Shown: piece by piece, positions 19,667 through 29,332 of the stretch | Layout: each line of letters opens with the position of its first letter | Position numbering within the stretch: the first letter of the stretch is position 1 | Assembly: GCF_013927005.1 (NCBI RefSeq) | Contig: NZ_CP055930.1 | Coordinates: 1,426,001-1,490,000, forward strand | Direction of reading: 5' to 3' | Source: Enterobacter sp. RHBSTW-00175 | GTDB lineage: Bacteria; Pseudomonadota; Gammaproteobacteria; Enterobacterales; Enterobacteriaceae | DNA: 64,000 nt | Made by a program: the position numbers and the translations under genes | Notes under the pieces: model-generated | Told to the model about the DNA's origin: nothing | Database searches by the model: none | The model's input: the letters and a program-made list of their open reading frames with translations, nothing else

Positions 19667-20231
19667 TGCCTTTCCACACCATTACCGCAGGCTGTAAAAA
19701 CTCATCAAAACCATTGCATATCAATGAGATAAGAAATATAAAACATACCATTCCGCTGATATTGATCAACAAAAAAGGCAGTAATAACTTTATTTTATGC
19801 CGATAACCGAGGTGGCTTTTGTCTATTTTTAAATATCAATAAAGACTATATTTCAGGCAATTAAAGGCGAATAAATAACCATTATTCATTTAAAACATTT
19901 TTGTGGCTTATCAAATATATCAATAATTATTTCTCCGACCTGCCGGAAAGAGTGGAACGCATCACACATTCACAGGATAAATGTATTTAGATTCAATATA
20001 TGCATATCAAATAAGAAATGAATTGGCACCATCAAGACAACAACTATAACAATTAATCAACACTGGAAAATAACCATTTTCCAGTGTGAAATTTTGCTAT
20101 CGACGTCATCTACGGATGAGGAATGTAAGCATTGATCAGATAAACAGTGAAATGTGCTTAGCGTCGCAAATTTGAGAATTGATGTCGTTTGAGGGCATTG
20201 CCGGATAGCGCTGCGCTTACCCGTCTAAAAC
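19667..20231. other. AT-rich non-coding region upstream of tdc
   Basis: Most of the 782-base gap between tdcA and the membrane protein gene. It is very AT-rich up to about 20050, then holds a REP-like hairpin around 20194-20225 (GCCGGATAGCGCTGCGCTTACC). In E. coli tdcR lies in this place and IHF, TdcA and TdcR act here. I found no convincing tdcR reading frame. Confidence 0.5.
20194..20225. repeat. REP-like element, degenerate
   Basis: GCCGGATAGCGCTGCGCTTACCCG has the REP pattern (GCCGGA ... GCGCTTACCG) with imperfect pairing. It immediately precedes the left 31-bp direct repeat. Confidence 0.5.
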
Positions 20232-20262
20232 CAACCAAAAGCAAAAACCCCGCCGAAGCGGG
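20232..20262. repeat. 31-bp direct repeat, left copy
   Basis: Starts CAACCAAAAGCAAAAACCCC and is identical over 31 bases to 22523-22553 in the rnpB terminator. On the minus strand this copy still makes a CCCGC-TTCG-GCGGG hairpin followed by GTTTTTGC, so it can terminate transcription of the effector-immunity pair. Confidence 0.85.
20246..20262 (-). terminator. Terminator after the T6SS immunity gene
   Basis: The rnpB-terminator-like hairpin within the left direct repeat: stem CCCGC/GCGGG, loop TTCG, then GTTTTTGC. It is about 100 bases past the stop at 20367 on the same strand. Confidence 0.6.
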
Positions 20263-20366
20263 TTCGTTCAACCATACGTCAGGCATCTGCGGCGCTGGTT
20301 TTGTCTTGTGTCACGGATTGAATCTCTGTTTTTGTTGCCGAGTAAAGCCACCGAGTGAGGCACCTT

Positions 20367-20774
20367 TCACACCCAGCCATGCTTAATAGCCAGCATTAAC
20401 AATCCGCCAATGATAAAGAAGATAAGGCTCACGACGGCCAGATATATCTCGACGTAGAAAGGACCAATCAGCCGTCGGGGAAGTCCTCGGATGAAGTCCT
20501 TATCATCATTTTTGGTCATGTTGGAACTTTTATTCCAGAGTAGAGGCTTAAAAATAAATTGCATTTTTACGCTGTAAGCGAAGTCAACATAAAGCGTGTT
20601 AACATCATCAAAAATCTGAACCATTGGAGGTAAATCACCAAATTTCTCTTTGTAGAGTTTGCAGATCTCTTTGTATCTTTTTTTGTTGAGGGCACCAGTA
20701 ATTAGGCTCGCAGCAGCGAAGACAAAACCTAAACTGCCGACAATGAGAAATATTGCATTAATAGTGTGAATCAT
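20367..20774 (-). CDS. Putative T6SS immunity, small membrane protein
   Basis: A 135-aa protein with hydrophobic segments at residues 1-25 (MIHTINAIFLIVGSLGFVFA) and about 108-132 (VEIYLAVVSLIFFIIGGLLM), and a charged middle region (LNKKRYKEICKLYKEKFGD). The ATG at 20774 is chosen because GAGG lies nine bases before it; an in-frame ATG at 20789 has none. It overlaps the effector stop by 17 bases, the coupling usual for effector-immunity pairs. An integral membrane immunity protein fits a pore-forming effector. No named family was recognised. Confidence 0.65.
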   Translation of the reverse strand: MIHTINAIFLIVGSLGFVFAAASLITGALNKKRYKEICKLYKEKFGDLPPMVQIFDDVNTLYVDFAYSVKMQFIFKPLLWNKSSNMTKNDDKDFIRGLPRRLIGPFYVEIYLAVVSLIFFIIGGLLMLAIKHGWV

Positions 20775-22272
20775 CGCTGGTCGCCTCATATAATTTTACC
20801 CCCAGGAAACTACCCAAAGAACTTAGCGCGCTATCACTGCCATACGAAATACCACCCGCGACACCAATAGTGCAGAGCAAAGCGCCTGCGCCACCCGCTT
20901 CAAAAGTAGCAGCCCCCAGAACAACGGCGCATACGGTATCTACAGTACTGCCAGCCAATAATTTTGTAGCCAATTTCCCGCCGACGAGACTCCCGGAAAA
21001 CTCCCCAATGGAAGTAAACGACGTTTTTGCACAATCCCTGCCCACGGTGCAGGCTTCGGTGATTTTTGCTGCAGCATCAAAGGCAGACAGACCAATGCCA
21101 ATCTTCCCGGCGGTTTCCATCCACTTGACGTACTTCGCCAGCTTCTCAATATGGGTGGCGTAACCCTCTATATCGCTTACGCCTGTTTCGTTCCAGCGTT
21201 GAGTGATTGAACGGCTGGAGAGGCCAAGGGCACTTTTCAGATCGGCGTACTCGTTGAACATGAATCGATGCTTCATAAACATCTTCAGAACGCTATCAAG
21301 CTGACCAAACAGCCGACGTCGTTCAACGAAAAATTGTTCACCGATCAGTGCTCCGCTTGTTATATATTGATTTTTATAGGTTTTATCAATCTCGGTAAGT
21401 ATCCTCTCTACCTCCTCAAAATAGCCTCTTGCGGCTTCAGTGGCTTGTCCTGAATATCCGGCAGCATCACTGACTTTGCTGGCGGCAGCTGCAAAGAGTT
21501 CAATTGTGTCTTTATGTCTGAATAAGAAGTCCGCTTGCTGCTCCGAGAGAGGTGCCAGTGCTTCATCAATGCGTGATTTTGCTGCATGCATGTGAGAAAT
21601 CTGTTCGCTGTCCTGTTTATCAGGATCAACTACCAGCAGAATTGAACCCGCTTTGTGCTCTTTTCCGGCACCATTCAGGGAACGATACAATTCGCGCGTA
21701 CCCTCAGGCTGATGACCTGAGAAAAGCAGGCTTTCGAAAGAGCTTGTTGTTGAATACCGGGGAATGATGCAAAAACCCGCGTCTACACCAGCGCGGGGGG
21801 CTGTAGGGTAATTAGCGCGTGGATCGGGCGTTGGATGAATATCTTTATCACCCTCTGGAAACGGATGCCCCCTTTTAGCAGCCTGCGCATATTGCTCGGG
21901 CTGCTCAGCAGATGTCTCAGAATTCAGCGACGTTGCCTGATTGCCAGAATCATGAGGTGAAGGCTGAAAAGGCGTGTTCCCGATAATGACATCTCCGCTA
22001 CCGGATATAATGACTCCACCACAGTTAATACCATGAGAAACTGTGGCGGCGGGTCTGCCGTTAATAAAAACAGTGGCCGATCCTTCAGAGACAATTCGGG
22101 AATGCGTTCCGCAATCCTTCCCGCAGGTACAGCCATGCGCTTCTACCGCATCTCCCAGCCGTGCTGCGGCTAAACCATTGATGAAAACATCAGGGCTACC
22201 TTCGATAACAGGGCTGTCGGGAAAACAGCCGTGACCTTTAGCCAGATCTCCCTTCCTTGCGCCTCCTGGCAT
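20758..22272 (-). CDS. PAAR-domain T6SS effector, probable pore-former
   Basis: A 504-aa protein. Residues 1-98 are a PAAR cone (SPDVFINGLAAARLGD, SATVFINGRPAAT, CGGVIISGSGDVIIGN). A Pro/Gln/Asn-rich linker runs to about 160. From about 185 it is helical and charged (GHQPEGTRELYRSLNG onward). The C-terminus from about 395 is Gly/Ala/Leu-rich and hydrophobic (GGKLATKLLAGSTV; DTVCAVVLGAATFEAGGAGA; LLCTIGVAGGISYG), like the hydrophobic hairpins of colicin-type pore-forming toxins. It would ride on VgrG and insert into target membranes; this activity is inferred. AGGAGG stands just before the start. The next gene overlaps and encodes a membrane protein, the expected immunity. No DUF4123 or vgrG gene is adjacent. 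Confidence 0.8.
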   Translation of the reverse strand: MPGGARKGDLAKGHGCFPDSPVIEGSPDVFINGLAAARLGDAVEAHGCTCGKDCGTHSRIVSEGSATVFINGRPAATVSHGINCGGVIISGSGDVIIGNTPFQPSPHDSGNQATSLNSETSAEQPEQYAQAAKRGHPFPEGDKDIHPTPDPRANYPTAPRAGVDAGFCIIPRYSTTSSFESLLFSGHQPEGTRELYRSLNGAGKEHKAGSILLVVDPDKQDSEQISHMHAAKSRIDEALAPLSEQQADFLFRHKDTIELFAAAASKVSDAAGYSGQATEAARGYFEEVERILTEIDKTYKNQYITSGALIGEQFFVERRRLFGQLDSVLKMFMKHRFMFNEYADLKSALGLSSRSITQRWNETGVSDIEGYATHIEKLAKYVKWMETAGKIGIGLSAFDAAAKITEACTVGRDCAKTSFTSIGEFSGSLVGGKLATKLLAGSTVDTVCAVVLGAATFEAGGAGALLCTIGVAGGISYGSDSALSSLGSFLGVKLYEATSDDSHY

Positions 22273-22522
22273 GAAACCTCCTGCGATGATGTCTGTTTTA
22301 TCAGCCGGCTCTCTTTATCCTTCATACGAGCGACGGCGCTGCGTCAATGCCTAATCACACATAAAACACATGGTTAAGAACGTGGTAACATGCTATATGC
22401 AATAATCACCAGCGCAACTAATTTGTTATTTAAGTGATACTGTTTTCTAAGCGAAATGAGAAGGGAAGTGTTGCGGGGACAGTTTGCCAGGTACTCAATC
22501 AGAACTGAATCTTGAGGCGTCT
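22273..22522. other. Region upstream of PAAR effector
   Basis: 250 AT-rich bases between the rnpB terminator and the effector start. It should hold the effector promoter on the minus strand; no element stands out enough to name. No reading frame with a ribosome binding site was seen. Confidence 0.4.
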
Positions 22523-22553
22523 CAACCAAAAGCAAAAACCCCGCCGAAGCGGG
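22523..22553. repeat. 31-bp direct repeat, right copy
   Basis: Identical to 20232-20262 and overlapping the rnpB terminator hairpin. E. coli rnpB is known to be followed by tandem terminator repeats, so this may be the residue of such an array rather than a target-site duplication. Confidence 0.85.
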
Positions 22554-22561
22554 GTTTTTTA
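22536..22561 (-). terminator. rnpB terminator
   Basis: On the minus strand AAAAAACCCCGCTTCGGCGGGGTTTTTGC: a CCCCGC/GCGGGG stem with a TTCG tetraloop and T-run, starting a few bases beyond the 3' end of rnpB. It can form in both directions. Confidence 0.9.
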
Positions 22562-22564
22562 AGA

Positions 22565-22944
<380 letters not shown>

Positions 22945-22951
22945 GGCGCGC

Positions 22952-22980
22952 AGTATAGAGGGTTTGCGCGCCGCTGTCAC
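22952..22980 (-). promoter_or_regulatory. rnpB promoter
   Basis: -35 GTGACA and -10 TATACT with exactly 17 bases between, and a GCGCGCC discriminator eight bases before the 5' end of the RNA, typical of stringently controlled stable RNA promoters. The -35 hexamer overlaps the garK stop codon. Confidence 0.85.
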
Positions 22981-24122
22981 CCTTGCGTGCGCATCCCCAT
23001 CTGCAAAGTCGCCGCGATATTGCGTGAGGCGCGGTAAATGTTGTCGAATGCTCCCCGGAAAGCCTCTTCCAGCGAACCAATGCTGGTCAGTACACTGAAC
23101 ACCGCATCGATACCATACAGGTGTACGACGCCCACGTCTTTGGTCAGGCTACCGGCGATACCAATCACCGGCTTGTGGTATTTTTTGGCGACATTCGCCA
23201 CGCCGACGGGCACTTTGCCATGAATACTCTGGCTGTCGAGCCGCCCCTCTCCCGTCACAACCCAGGTGCAGTCGTGAATATGTTCTTCCAGGTTAAGCGC
23301 CTGAGTGACTATCTCAATACCGCTGCGCAGCTCTGCGCCAAGGAATGCCATCAGCGCCGCCCCCATCCCACCAGCAGCACCCGCGCCCGGAACATGCTTC
23401 ACGTCGATTCGCAGGGACGTTCTAATCACGTCCGCATAGTGGCTAAGATTGGCATCCAGCTCCAGGATCATCCCCTCATCCGCCCCTTTCTGCGGGCCAA
23501 AGATACGGGATGCCCCTTTTTCCCCCACCAGCGGGTTCGTCACATCACACGCCACGCGAAGGGTGCAGCTCTTCAGACGCGGATCAAGGCCTGACAAATC
23601 AATACTGTTGAGCGCCATCAGGCTACCGCCACCGTAACCAATCTCTTTGCCGTTGGCATCGCAGAGTTTTGCGCCCAGCGCCTGCACCATGCCAGCCCCA
23701 CCGTCGTTCGTTGAGCTACCGCCAATACCGATAATGATATTGCGTGCGCCTTTATCCAGCGCACTGAGGATAAGCTCTCCGGTACCGCGTGAGGTGGTGA
23801 CAAGTGGGTTACGCAGCGCAGGAGGCACAAGTGCCAGGCCGCTTGCCGCCGCCATCTCGATAAATGCAGTCTTACCATCGCCGGACATGCCCCAGCAGGC
23901 ATTCACCTTTTCGCCCAGGGGCCCGGTCACAACGGCATGATGCTCCGCGCCCTGGGTTGCGGCAATCATCGCTTCGACCGTGCCTTCCCCACCATCGGCA
24001 ACAGGAACAGAAACATAAAGTGCATCGGGGAAGATCTCCCGAAATCCTTTTTCTATCGCCTGAGCTACCTCGGTGGCAGAAAGGCTTTCTTTATAAGAGT
24101 CTGGAGCGATTACGATTTTCAT
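22977..24122 (-). CDS. garK: GarK, glycerate 2-kinase
   Basis: A 381-aa class-I glycerate kinase that phosphorylates D-glycerate to 2-phosphoglycerate, the last step of galactarate/glucarate breakdown. The start MKIVIAPDSYKESLSA, VPVADGGEGT, the nucleotide-associated GIGGSSTNDGGAGM and GAGAAGGMGAA, and VTGEGRLDSQS are all family motifs. It follows garR after 60 bases that contain a hairpin. The reading frame ends within the rnpB promoter. Confidence 0.96.
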   Translation of the reverse strand: MKIVIAPDSYKESLSATEVAQAIEKGFREIFPDALYVSVPVADGGEGTVEAMIAATQGAEHHAVVTGPLGEKVNACWGMSGDGKTAFIEMAAASGLALVPPALRNPLVTTSRGTGELILSALDKGARNIIIGIGGSSTNDGGAGMVQALGAKLCDANGKEIGYGGGSLMALNSIDLSGLDPRLKSCTLRVACDVTNPLVGEKGASRIFGPQKGADEGMILELDANLSHYADVIRTSLRIDVKHVPGAGAAGGMGAALMAFLGAELRSGIEIVTQALNLEEHIHDCTWVVTGEGRLDSQSIHGKVPVGVANVAKKYHKPVIGIAGSLTKDVGVVHLYGIDAVFSVLTSIGSLEEAFRGAFDNIYRASRNIAATLQMGMRTQG

Positions 24123-24156
24123 AGTTGTAGCCTGTTACTGCACTCGGCAAAAATAT

Positions 24157-24176
24157 CGGGCGCGTTCCCGCGCCCG
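24157..24176. terminator. Intercistronic hairpin, garR-garK
   Basis: CGGGCGCG-TTCC-CGCGCCCG perfect hairpin between garR and garK. The stronger T-run (GTTTTTATT) is on the plus strand, while the minus strand reads GATATTTTTGCC. It could attenuate garK or protect the garR 3' end. Confidence 0.5.
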
Positions 24177-24182
24177 TTTTTA

Positions 24183-25073
24183 TTAGCGAGAAACTTCTAC
24201 CTTCGCCAGTTTTTCGTAGTAACACGCAATCGCACTGTGATCTGCAGTGCCCAGACCATCGGCACGCAGCGCCTGCATCATCTCCATTACCGCCGCGGTC
24301 AGTGGCAACTGTGCGCCCACGCCGTGAGAGGTATCCAGCGCATTCGCCAGGTCTTTAATGTGCAGGTCGATACGGAAGCCTGGCTTGAAGTTACGATCCA
24401 TCACCATTGGCGCTTTCGCATCCAGAACGGTGCTGCCTGCCAGACCGCCACGGATAGCCTGATACACCAGATCCGGGTTCACGCCCGCTTTGGTCGCCAG
24501 TGTCAGCGCTTCGGACATGGCGGCAATGTTCAGCGCCACAATCACCTGGTTTGCCAGCTTGGTTACGTTACCTGCGCCGATTTCACCGGTGTGTACAACA
24601 GATCCCGCCATCGCTTTCAGCAGGTCGTAGTATTTGTCGAAAATCGCTTTATCACCGCCCACCATCACCGACAGCGTGCCGTCGATCGCTTTGGGTTCAC
24701 CACCGCTTACCGGGGCATCCAGCATATCCACGCCTTTCACTTTCAGCGCTTCACTGATTTCACGGCTCGCCAGCGGGGCGATAGAACTCATATCAATCAC
24801 TACCAGGCCCGGTTTGGCGCCTTCGATAATGCCGTTCTCACCCAGAGCAACCTCTTTCACATGCGGTGAGTTTGGCAGCATGGTGATGATCACATCGCAC
24901 TGCTCGGCAATGGCTTTGGCGGTAGTTGCTGTTTCTGCCCCTGCGGCAATCACTTCAGCAACCGCTTCTGGATTACGGTCAGAAACCACCAGTGAGTAAC
25001 CTGCTTTAATGAGGTTTTTACTCATTGGTTTACCCATGATACCCAGGCCAATAAAACCAACTTTCAGTGTCAT
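24183..25073 (-). CDS. garR: GarR, tartronate semialdehyde reductase
   Basis: A 296-aa beta-hydroxyacid dehydrogenase that reduces tartronate semialdehyde to D-glycerate. The N-terminal Rossmann motif is VGFIGLGIMGKPM; the substrate motif DAPVSGGEPKA and catalytic GAGNVTKLANQ (Lys near residue 171) follow. It lies 31 bases downstream of garL in one operon. Confidence 0.96.
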   Translation of the reverse strand: MTLKVGFIGLGIMGKPMSKNLIKAGYSLVVSDRNPEAVAEVIAAGAETATTAKAIAEQCDVIITMLPNSPHVKEVALGENGIIEGAKPGLVVIDMSSIAPLASREISEALKVKGVDMLDAPVSGGEPKAIDGTLSVMVGGDKAIFDKYYDLLKAMAGSVVHTGEIGAGNVTKLANQVIVALNIAAMSEALTLATKAGVNPDLVYQAIRGGLAGSTVLDAKAPMVMDRNFKPGFRIDLHIKDLANALDTSHGVGAQLPLTAAVMEMMQALRADGLGTADHSAIACYYEKLAKVEVSR

Positions 25074-25104
25074 AATTGCGTCTCTCTCTTTCTCTCAGGG
25101 GTGG

Positions 25105-25875
25105 TTATTTCTTAAAGGAATCAGCCAGTTTTTGCGTGGCAGAGCGGAATACGCCCAGATCACTGCCGACGGCAACAAACGTCGCACCCCATTCCAGGTA
25201 ACGACGGGCATCGGCTTCAACCGGGGCCAGAATGCCGCACGGTTTGCCGTGCGCTTTGGCACGGGCAAAAATATGCTGGATGGCGCGTTGTACTTCCGGG
25301 TGAGACGCATTACCAAGGTGTCCAAAGGCGGCAGCCAGATCGCTTGGGCCAACGAAAATACCGTCAACGCCCTCGGTCGCCGCGATGGCATCGACGTTAT
25401 CGACACCCTGCTGGCTCTCAATCTGCACCAGGATAGTGATGTTCTTGTTGGACTGCGCAAAGTAGTCCGGCACGGTGCCAAACATGTTGGCGCGGTGAGA
25501 AACAGACACGCCGCGAATGCCTTCTGGCGGGTAGCGTGTTGATGCCACGGCCTGCACCGCTTCCTCGACATTTTCCACAAACGGGATCAGGAAGTTGTAG
25601 AAACCGATATCCAGCAGGCGCTTGATGATCACCGGTTCGTTAGTCGGGACGCGAACGACTGGCGCGCTGTTGCTGCCTTTCAGCGCCATCAGCTGTGGGA
25701 TAAAGGTGCTGATATCGTTCGGCGCATGTTCGCCGTCCAGTACCAGCCAGTCGAATCCCGCCAGGCCGAGCACTTCTGTGCTGATTGGGCTTGCCAGAGC
25801 TGACCAGCAGCCAATCTGGATCTGGTGTGCCGCGAGGGCCGCTTTAAACTTATTCGGGAAGATTTCGTTACTCAT
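25105..25875 (-). CDS. garL: GarL, 5-keto-4-deoxy-D-glucarate aldolase
   Basis: A 256-aa class II HpcH/HpaI-family aldolase that cleaves 5-keto-4-deoxy-D-glucarate to pyruvate and tartronate semialdehyde. The divalent metal site is carried by IESQQG and [24 protein letters not shown] near residue 40 is a family motif. It is 256 aa, as in E. coli. It directly follows the garP remnant, whose stop is 15 bases upstream. Confidence 0.96.
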   Translation of the reverse strand: MSNEIFPNKFKAALAAHQIQIGCWSALASPISTEVLGLAGFDWLVLDGEHAPNDISTFIPQLMALKGSNSAPVVRVPTNEPVIIKRLLDIGFYNFLIPFVENVEEAVQAVASTRYPPEGIRGVSVSHRANMFGTVPDYFAQSNKNITILVQIESQQGVDNVDAIAATEGVDGIFVGPSDLAAAFGHLGNASHPEVQRAIQHIFARAKAHGKPCGILAPVEADARRYLEWGATFVAVGSDLGVFRSATQKLADSFKK

Positions 25876-25890
25876 CGCTTATACCTTTGC

Positions 25891-26270
25891 TTATTTCTGC
25901 AATTCCATACGTTTGATGTCGCCGACTACGAACAGGTAGCAGACCATCGCCATCAACGCTGAACAGCCAACGAATACCAGTGGAGTCACAATGGACGCCA
26001 CGTTACCAAAGACGTTAAACACACCACCGCACAGGCCCACTATCTCTTTTGGTGCCGTGTCGGAAATCACCGGCCAGCCCAGCCAAACGCGGAGAAGATA
26101 TAGCCCATCGATACGGCACTCAGTTGCAGCTCCTTCGCCACTTCAGTACCAGCAATTGACAGCGTCGCACGGTCAGCGTAGTTAATCGCCGTAACGATAA
26201 ATATAATCAGTAGAATTAAATATCGGGTAGGCACACCCTTTTTAGCTTCTACAGCAGTATCCAGTATCAT
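25891..26270 (-). pseudogene. garP: garP remnant, galactarate/glucarate transporter
   Basis: The ATG at 26270 has a good AGGA seven bases upstream and encodes the normal GarP N-terminus (MILDTAVEAKKGVPTRYLIL) as far as YIFSAFGWA. It then joins, near 26072-26085 and out of frame, to what corresponds to about residue 378 of the 444-aa protein (WPVISDTAPKEIVG). A second, in-frame loss of about 16 residues occurs near 25973-25983 (TPLV joined to FVGCSALMAM). The native C-terminus and stop remain. Both junctions lie in short repeats (GGCTGG; CTGGTATT). About three-quarters of the transporter is missing, so it is non-functional. The product would stop after FGWAGR. Confidence 0.9.
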
Positions 26271-26450
26271 GTTTATTTCCTCTGGCACATCGATAAATTT
26301 ATATTTATAATTTTCAGAAATAATATTTCCTGATTATTTATCGATAGCAGGCAATATCAGGTAATTAACCAGATGCAATGGAATCGTGATTAAGTATAAT
26401 CATCACCCGGCTGCCGCACATTGTTTTAATGCTCAATTATTACTCCAAAT

Positions 26451-26467
26451 CTCAATATTATATTGAG
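26451..26467. promoter_or_regulatory. Palindrome, candidate operator
   Basis: CTCAATAT-T-ATATTGAG, perfect 8-bp arms, near the middle of the divergent gar region. CdaR is the obvious candidate to bind here, but I do not know its consensus. Confidence 0.4.
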
Positions 26468-26541
26468 CATATGCACAAAGCACTGGGCGCTGATGCACAG
26501 AATCACGTATTACTGACCAGGACGCGCGATCTCTGGCTTTG

Positions 26542-26563
26542 TTGAGTGACCTGGATCACATTC
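26542..26563 (+). promoter_or_regulatory. Candidate CRP site for garD
   Basis: AGTGA-CCTGGA-TCACA matches the CRP consensus TGTGA-N6-TCACA with one mismatch, about 130 bases before garD. Carbon-source control of garD fits. Confidence 0.55.
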
Positions 26564-26683
26564 CTATCCTTTAAGTCCTGACATTCTTTATTTAAGAAAG
26601 CAGCGTCTTTATTTGCTAATAAGAAAATAAACACCCAATCAGCTGCATTTATTATCAGACACTTTGCTGGAGAATACTGAACA

Positions 26684-28255
26684 ATGGCCGACATTGAAAT
26701 CCGACAAGCGTCGCCGACGGCGTTCTATATAAAAGTACACGACACAGATAATGTGGCGATTATTGTCAACGACAATGGTTTAAAAGCCGGAACCCGATTC
26801 CCGGACGGGCTGGAACTGATTGAGCATATTCCACAAGGACATAAAGTTGCCCTGGTGGATATCCCTGCTCATGGCGAAATCGTTCGTTATGGCGAGGTCA
26901 TCGGCTACGCGGTTCGTGCCATCCCGCAAGGAAGCTGGATTGAAGAGTCCCTGGTTGAGCTGCCAAAAGCACCGCCGCTGAATACGCTTCCACTGGCGAC
27001 CCGCGTTCCTGAACCGTTGCCGCCGCTGAAAGGCTATACCTTCGAAGGTTATCGCAATGCAGACGGCAGCGTGGGTACCAAAAACCTGCTCGGCATTACC
27101 ACCAGCGTACACTGCGTGGCGGGCGTGGTGGACTACGTGGTAAAAATCATCGAACGCGACCTGCTGCCGAAATACCCGAACGTAGACGGCGTGGTAGGCC
27201 TGAACCACCTTTACGGCTGCGGTGTGGCCATCAACGCGCCGGCGGCCGTTGTGCCTATTCGTACTATTCACAACATCGCCCTGAACCCGAACTTTGGCGG
27301 CGAAGTGATGGTGATTGGTCTGGGCTGTGAGAAGCTGCAACCAGAGCGCCTGCTGCAAGGCACCGAAGATGTAAAAGCCATTCCGGTGGACGATGCCAGT
27401 ATTGTCCGTTTGCAGGATGAGCACCATGTCGGTTTTAAATCGATGGTCGACGATATTCTTCAGGTTGCAGAACGCCATCTGGATAAACTGAACAAGCGCC
27501 AGCGTGAAACCTGCCCGGCCTCTGAGCTGGTGGTCGGCACACAGTGCGGCGGCAGCGATGCGTTTTCCGGCGTAACGGCGAACCCGGCAGTCGGCTATGC
27601 CTCTGACCTGTTTGTACGCTGCGGCGCAACGGTGATGTTCTCTGAAGTCACCGAAGTGCGTGACGCCATCCACCTGTTGACGCCACGCGCCATCAATGAA
27701 GAGGTGGGTAAACGCCTGCTGGAAGAGATGGCCTGGTACGATAATTATCTCGATATAGGCCAAACCGACCGCAGCGCCAACCCGTCTCCGGGTAACAAAA
27801 AAGGCGGCCTGGCGAACGTGGTGGAAAAAGCCCTGGGGTCGATTGCCAAATCCGGCCAGAGCGCCATTGTGGAAGTGCTCTCTCCCGGCCAGCGCCCAAC
27901 CAAACGCGGCCTGATCTACGCCGCAACGCCAGCCAGTGATTTTGTCTGCGGCACGCAACAGGTGGCGTCCGGCATTACAGTACAGGTCTTTACCACCGGG
28001 CGCGGCACGCCGTACGGCCTGATGGCGGTGCCTGTCATTAAAATGGCAACTCGTACCGAGCTTGCCAACCGCTGGTATGACTTAATGGACATTAACGCCG
28101 GGACCATTGCCACCGGGGAAGAGAGCATTGAAGAGGTGGGCTGGAAACTGTTCCACTTTATTCTGGATGTGGCAAGCGGTCGCAAGAAAACCTTCTCTGA
28201 TCAATGGGGATTACATAACCAGCTGGCGGTGTTTAACCCGGCTCCTGTGACCTGA
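26684..28255 (+). CDS. garD: GarD, galactarate dehydratase
   Basis: A 523-aa UxaA-family dehydratase that converts galactarate to 5-keto-4-deoxy-D-glucarate, feeding GarL. The N-terminal SAF domain (residues 1-100, with [21 protein letters not shown]) is followed by the larger catalytic domain ([48 protein letters not shown]). It has the same length as the E. coli enzyme and no disruption, so catabolism is kept even though the adjacent transporter is lost. Confidence 0.97.
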   Translation: MADIEIRQASPTAFYIKVHDTDNVAIIVNDNGLKAGTRFPDGLELIEHIPQGHKVALVDIPAHGEIVRYGEVIGYAVRAIPQGSWIEESLVELPKAPPLNTLPLATRVPEPLPPLKGYTFEGYRNADGSVGTKNLLGITTSVHCVAGVVDYVVKIIERDLLPKYPNVDGVVGLNHLYGCGVAINAPAAVVPIRTIHNIALNPNFGGEVMVIGLGCEKLQPERLLQGTEDVKAIPVDDASIVRLQDEHHVGFKSMVDDILQVAERHLDKLNKRQRETCPASELVVGTQCGGSDAFSGVTANPAVGYASDLFVRCGATVMFSEVTEVRDAIHLLTPRAINEEVGKRLLEEMAWYDNYLDIGQTDRSANPSPGNKKGGLANVVEKALGSIAKSGQSAIVEVLSPGQRPTKRGLIYAATPASDFVCGTQQVASGITVQVFTTGRGTPYGLMAVPVIKMATRTELANRWYDLMDINAGTIATGEESIEEVGWKLFHFILDVASGRKKTFSDQWGLHNQLAVFNPAPVT

Positions 28256-29320
<1,065 letters not shown>

Positions 29321-29332
29321 CCGGAGGAAAAC

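Larger units (their letters stand above)
26271..26683. promoter_or_regulatory. garP-garD divergent regulatory region
   Basis: 413 AT-rich bases between the garP remnant and garD. It contains a perfect 17-bp palindrome at 26451-26467 and a CRP-like site at 26542-26563. In E. coli both gar promoters are activated by CdaR. No coding sequence seen. Confidence 0.6.

Noticed and set aside
20232..22553. Flanking repeats as prophage or island att sites
   Set aside because: No integrase or other mobility gene is present, and one copy is the rnpB terminator; homologous or illegitimate recombination in a repeat array is simpler.
26067..26288. Short intact gene of 73 codons with an MFS-like N-terminus
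   Set aside because: Its sequence is the GarP N-terminus and downstream bases encode the GarP C-terminus in another frame, so it is a deletion remnant.
26780..27958. 392-codon minus-strand open frame opposite garD
   Set aside because: Shadow of garD; residues mirror the garD codons and no known family is seen.
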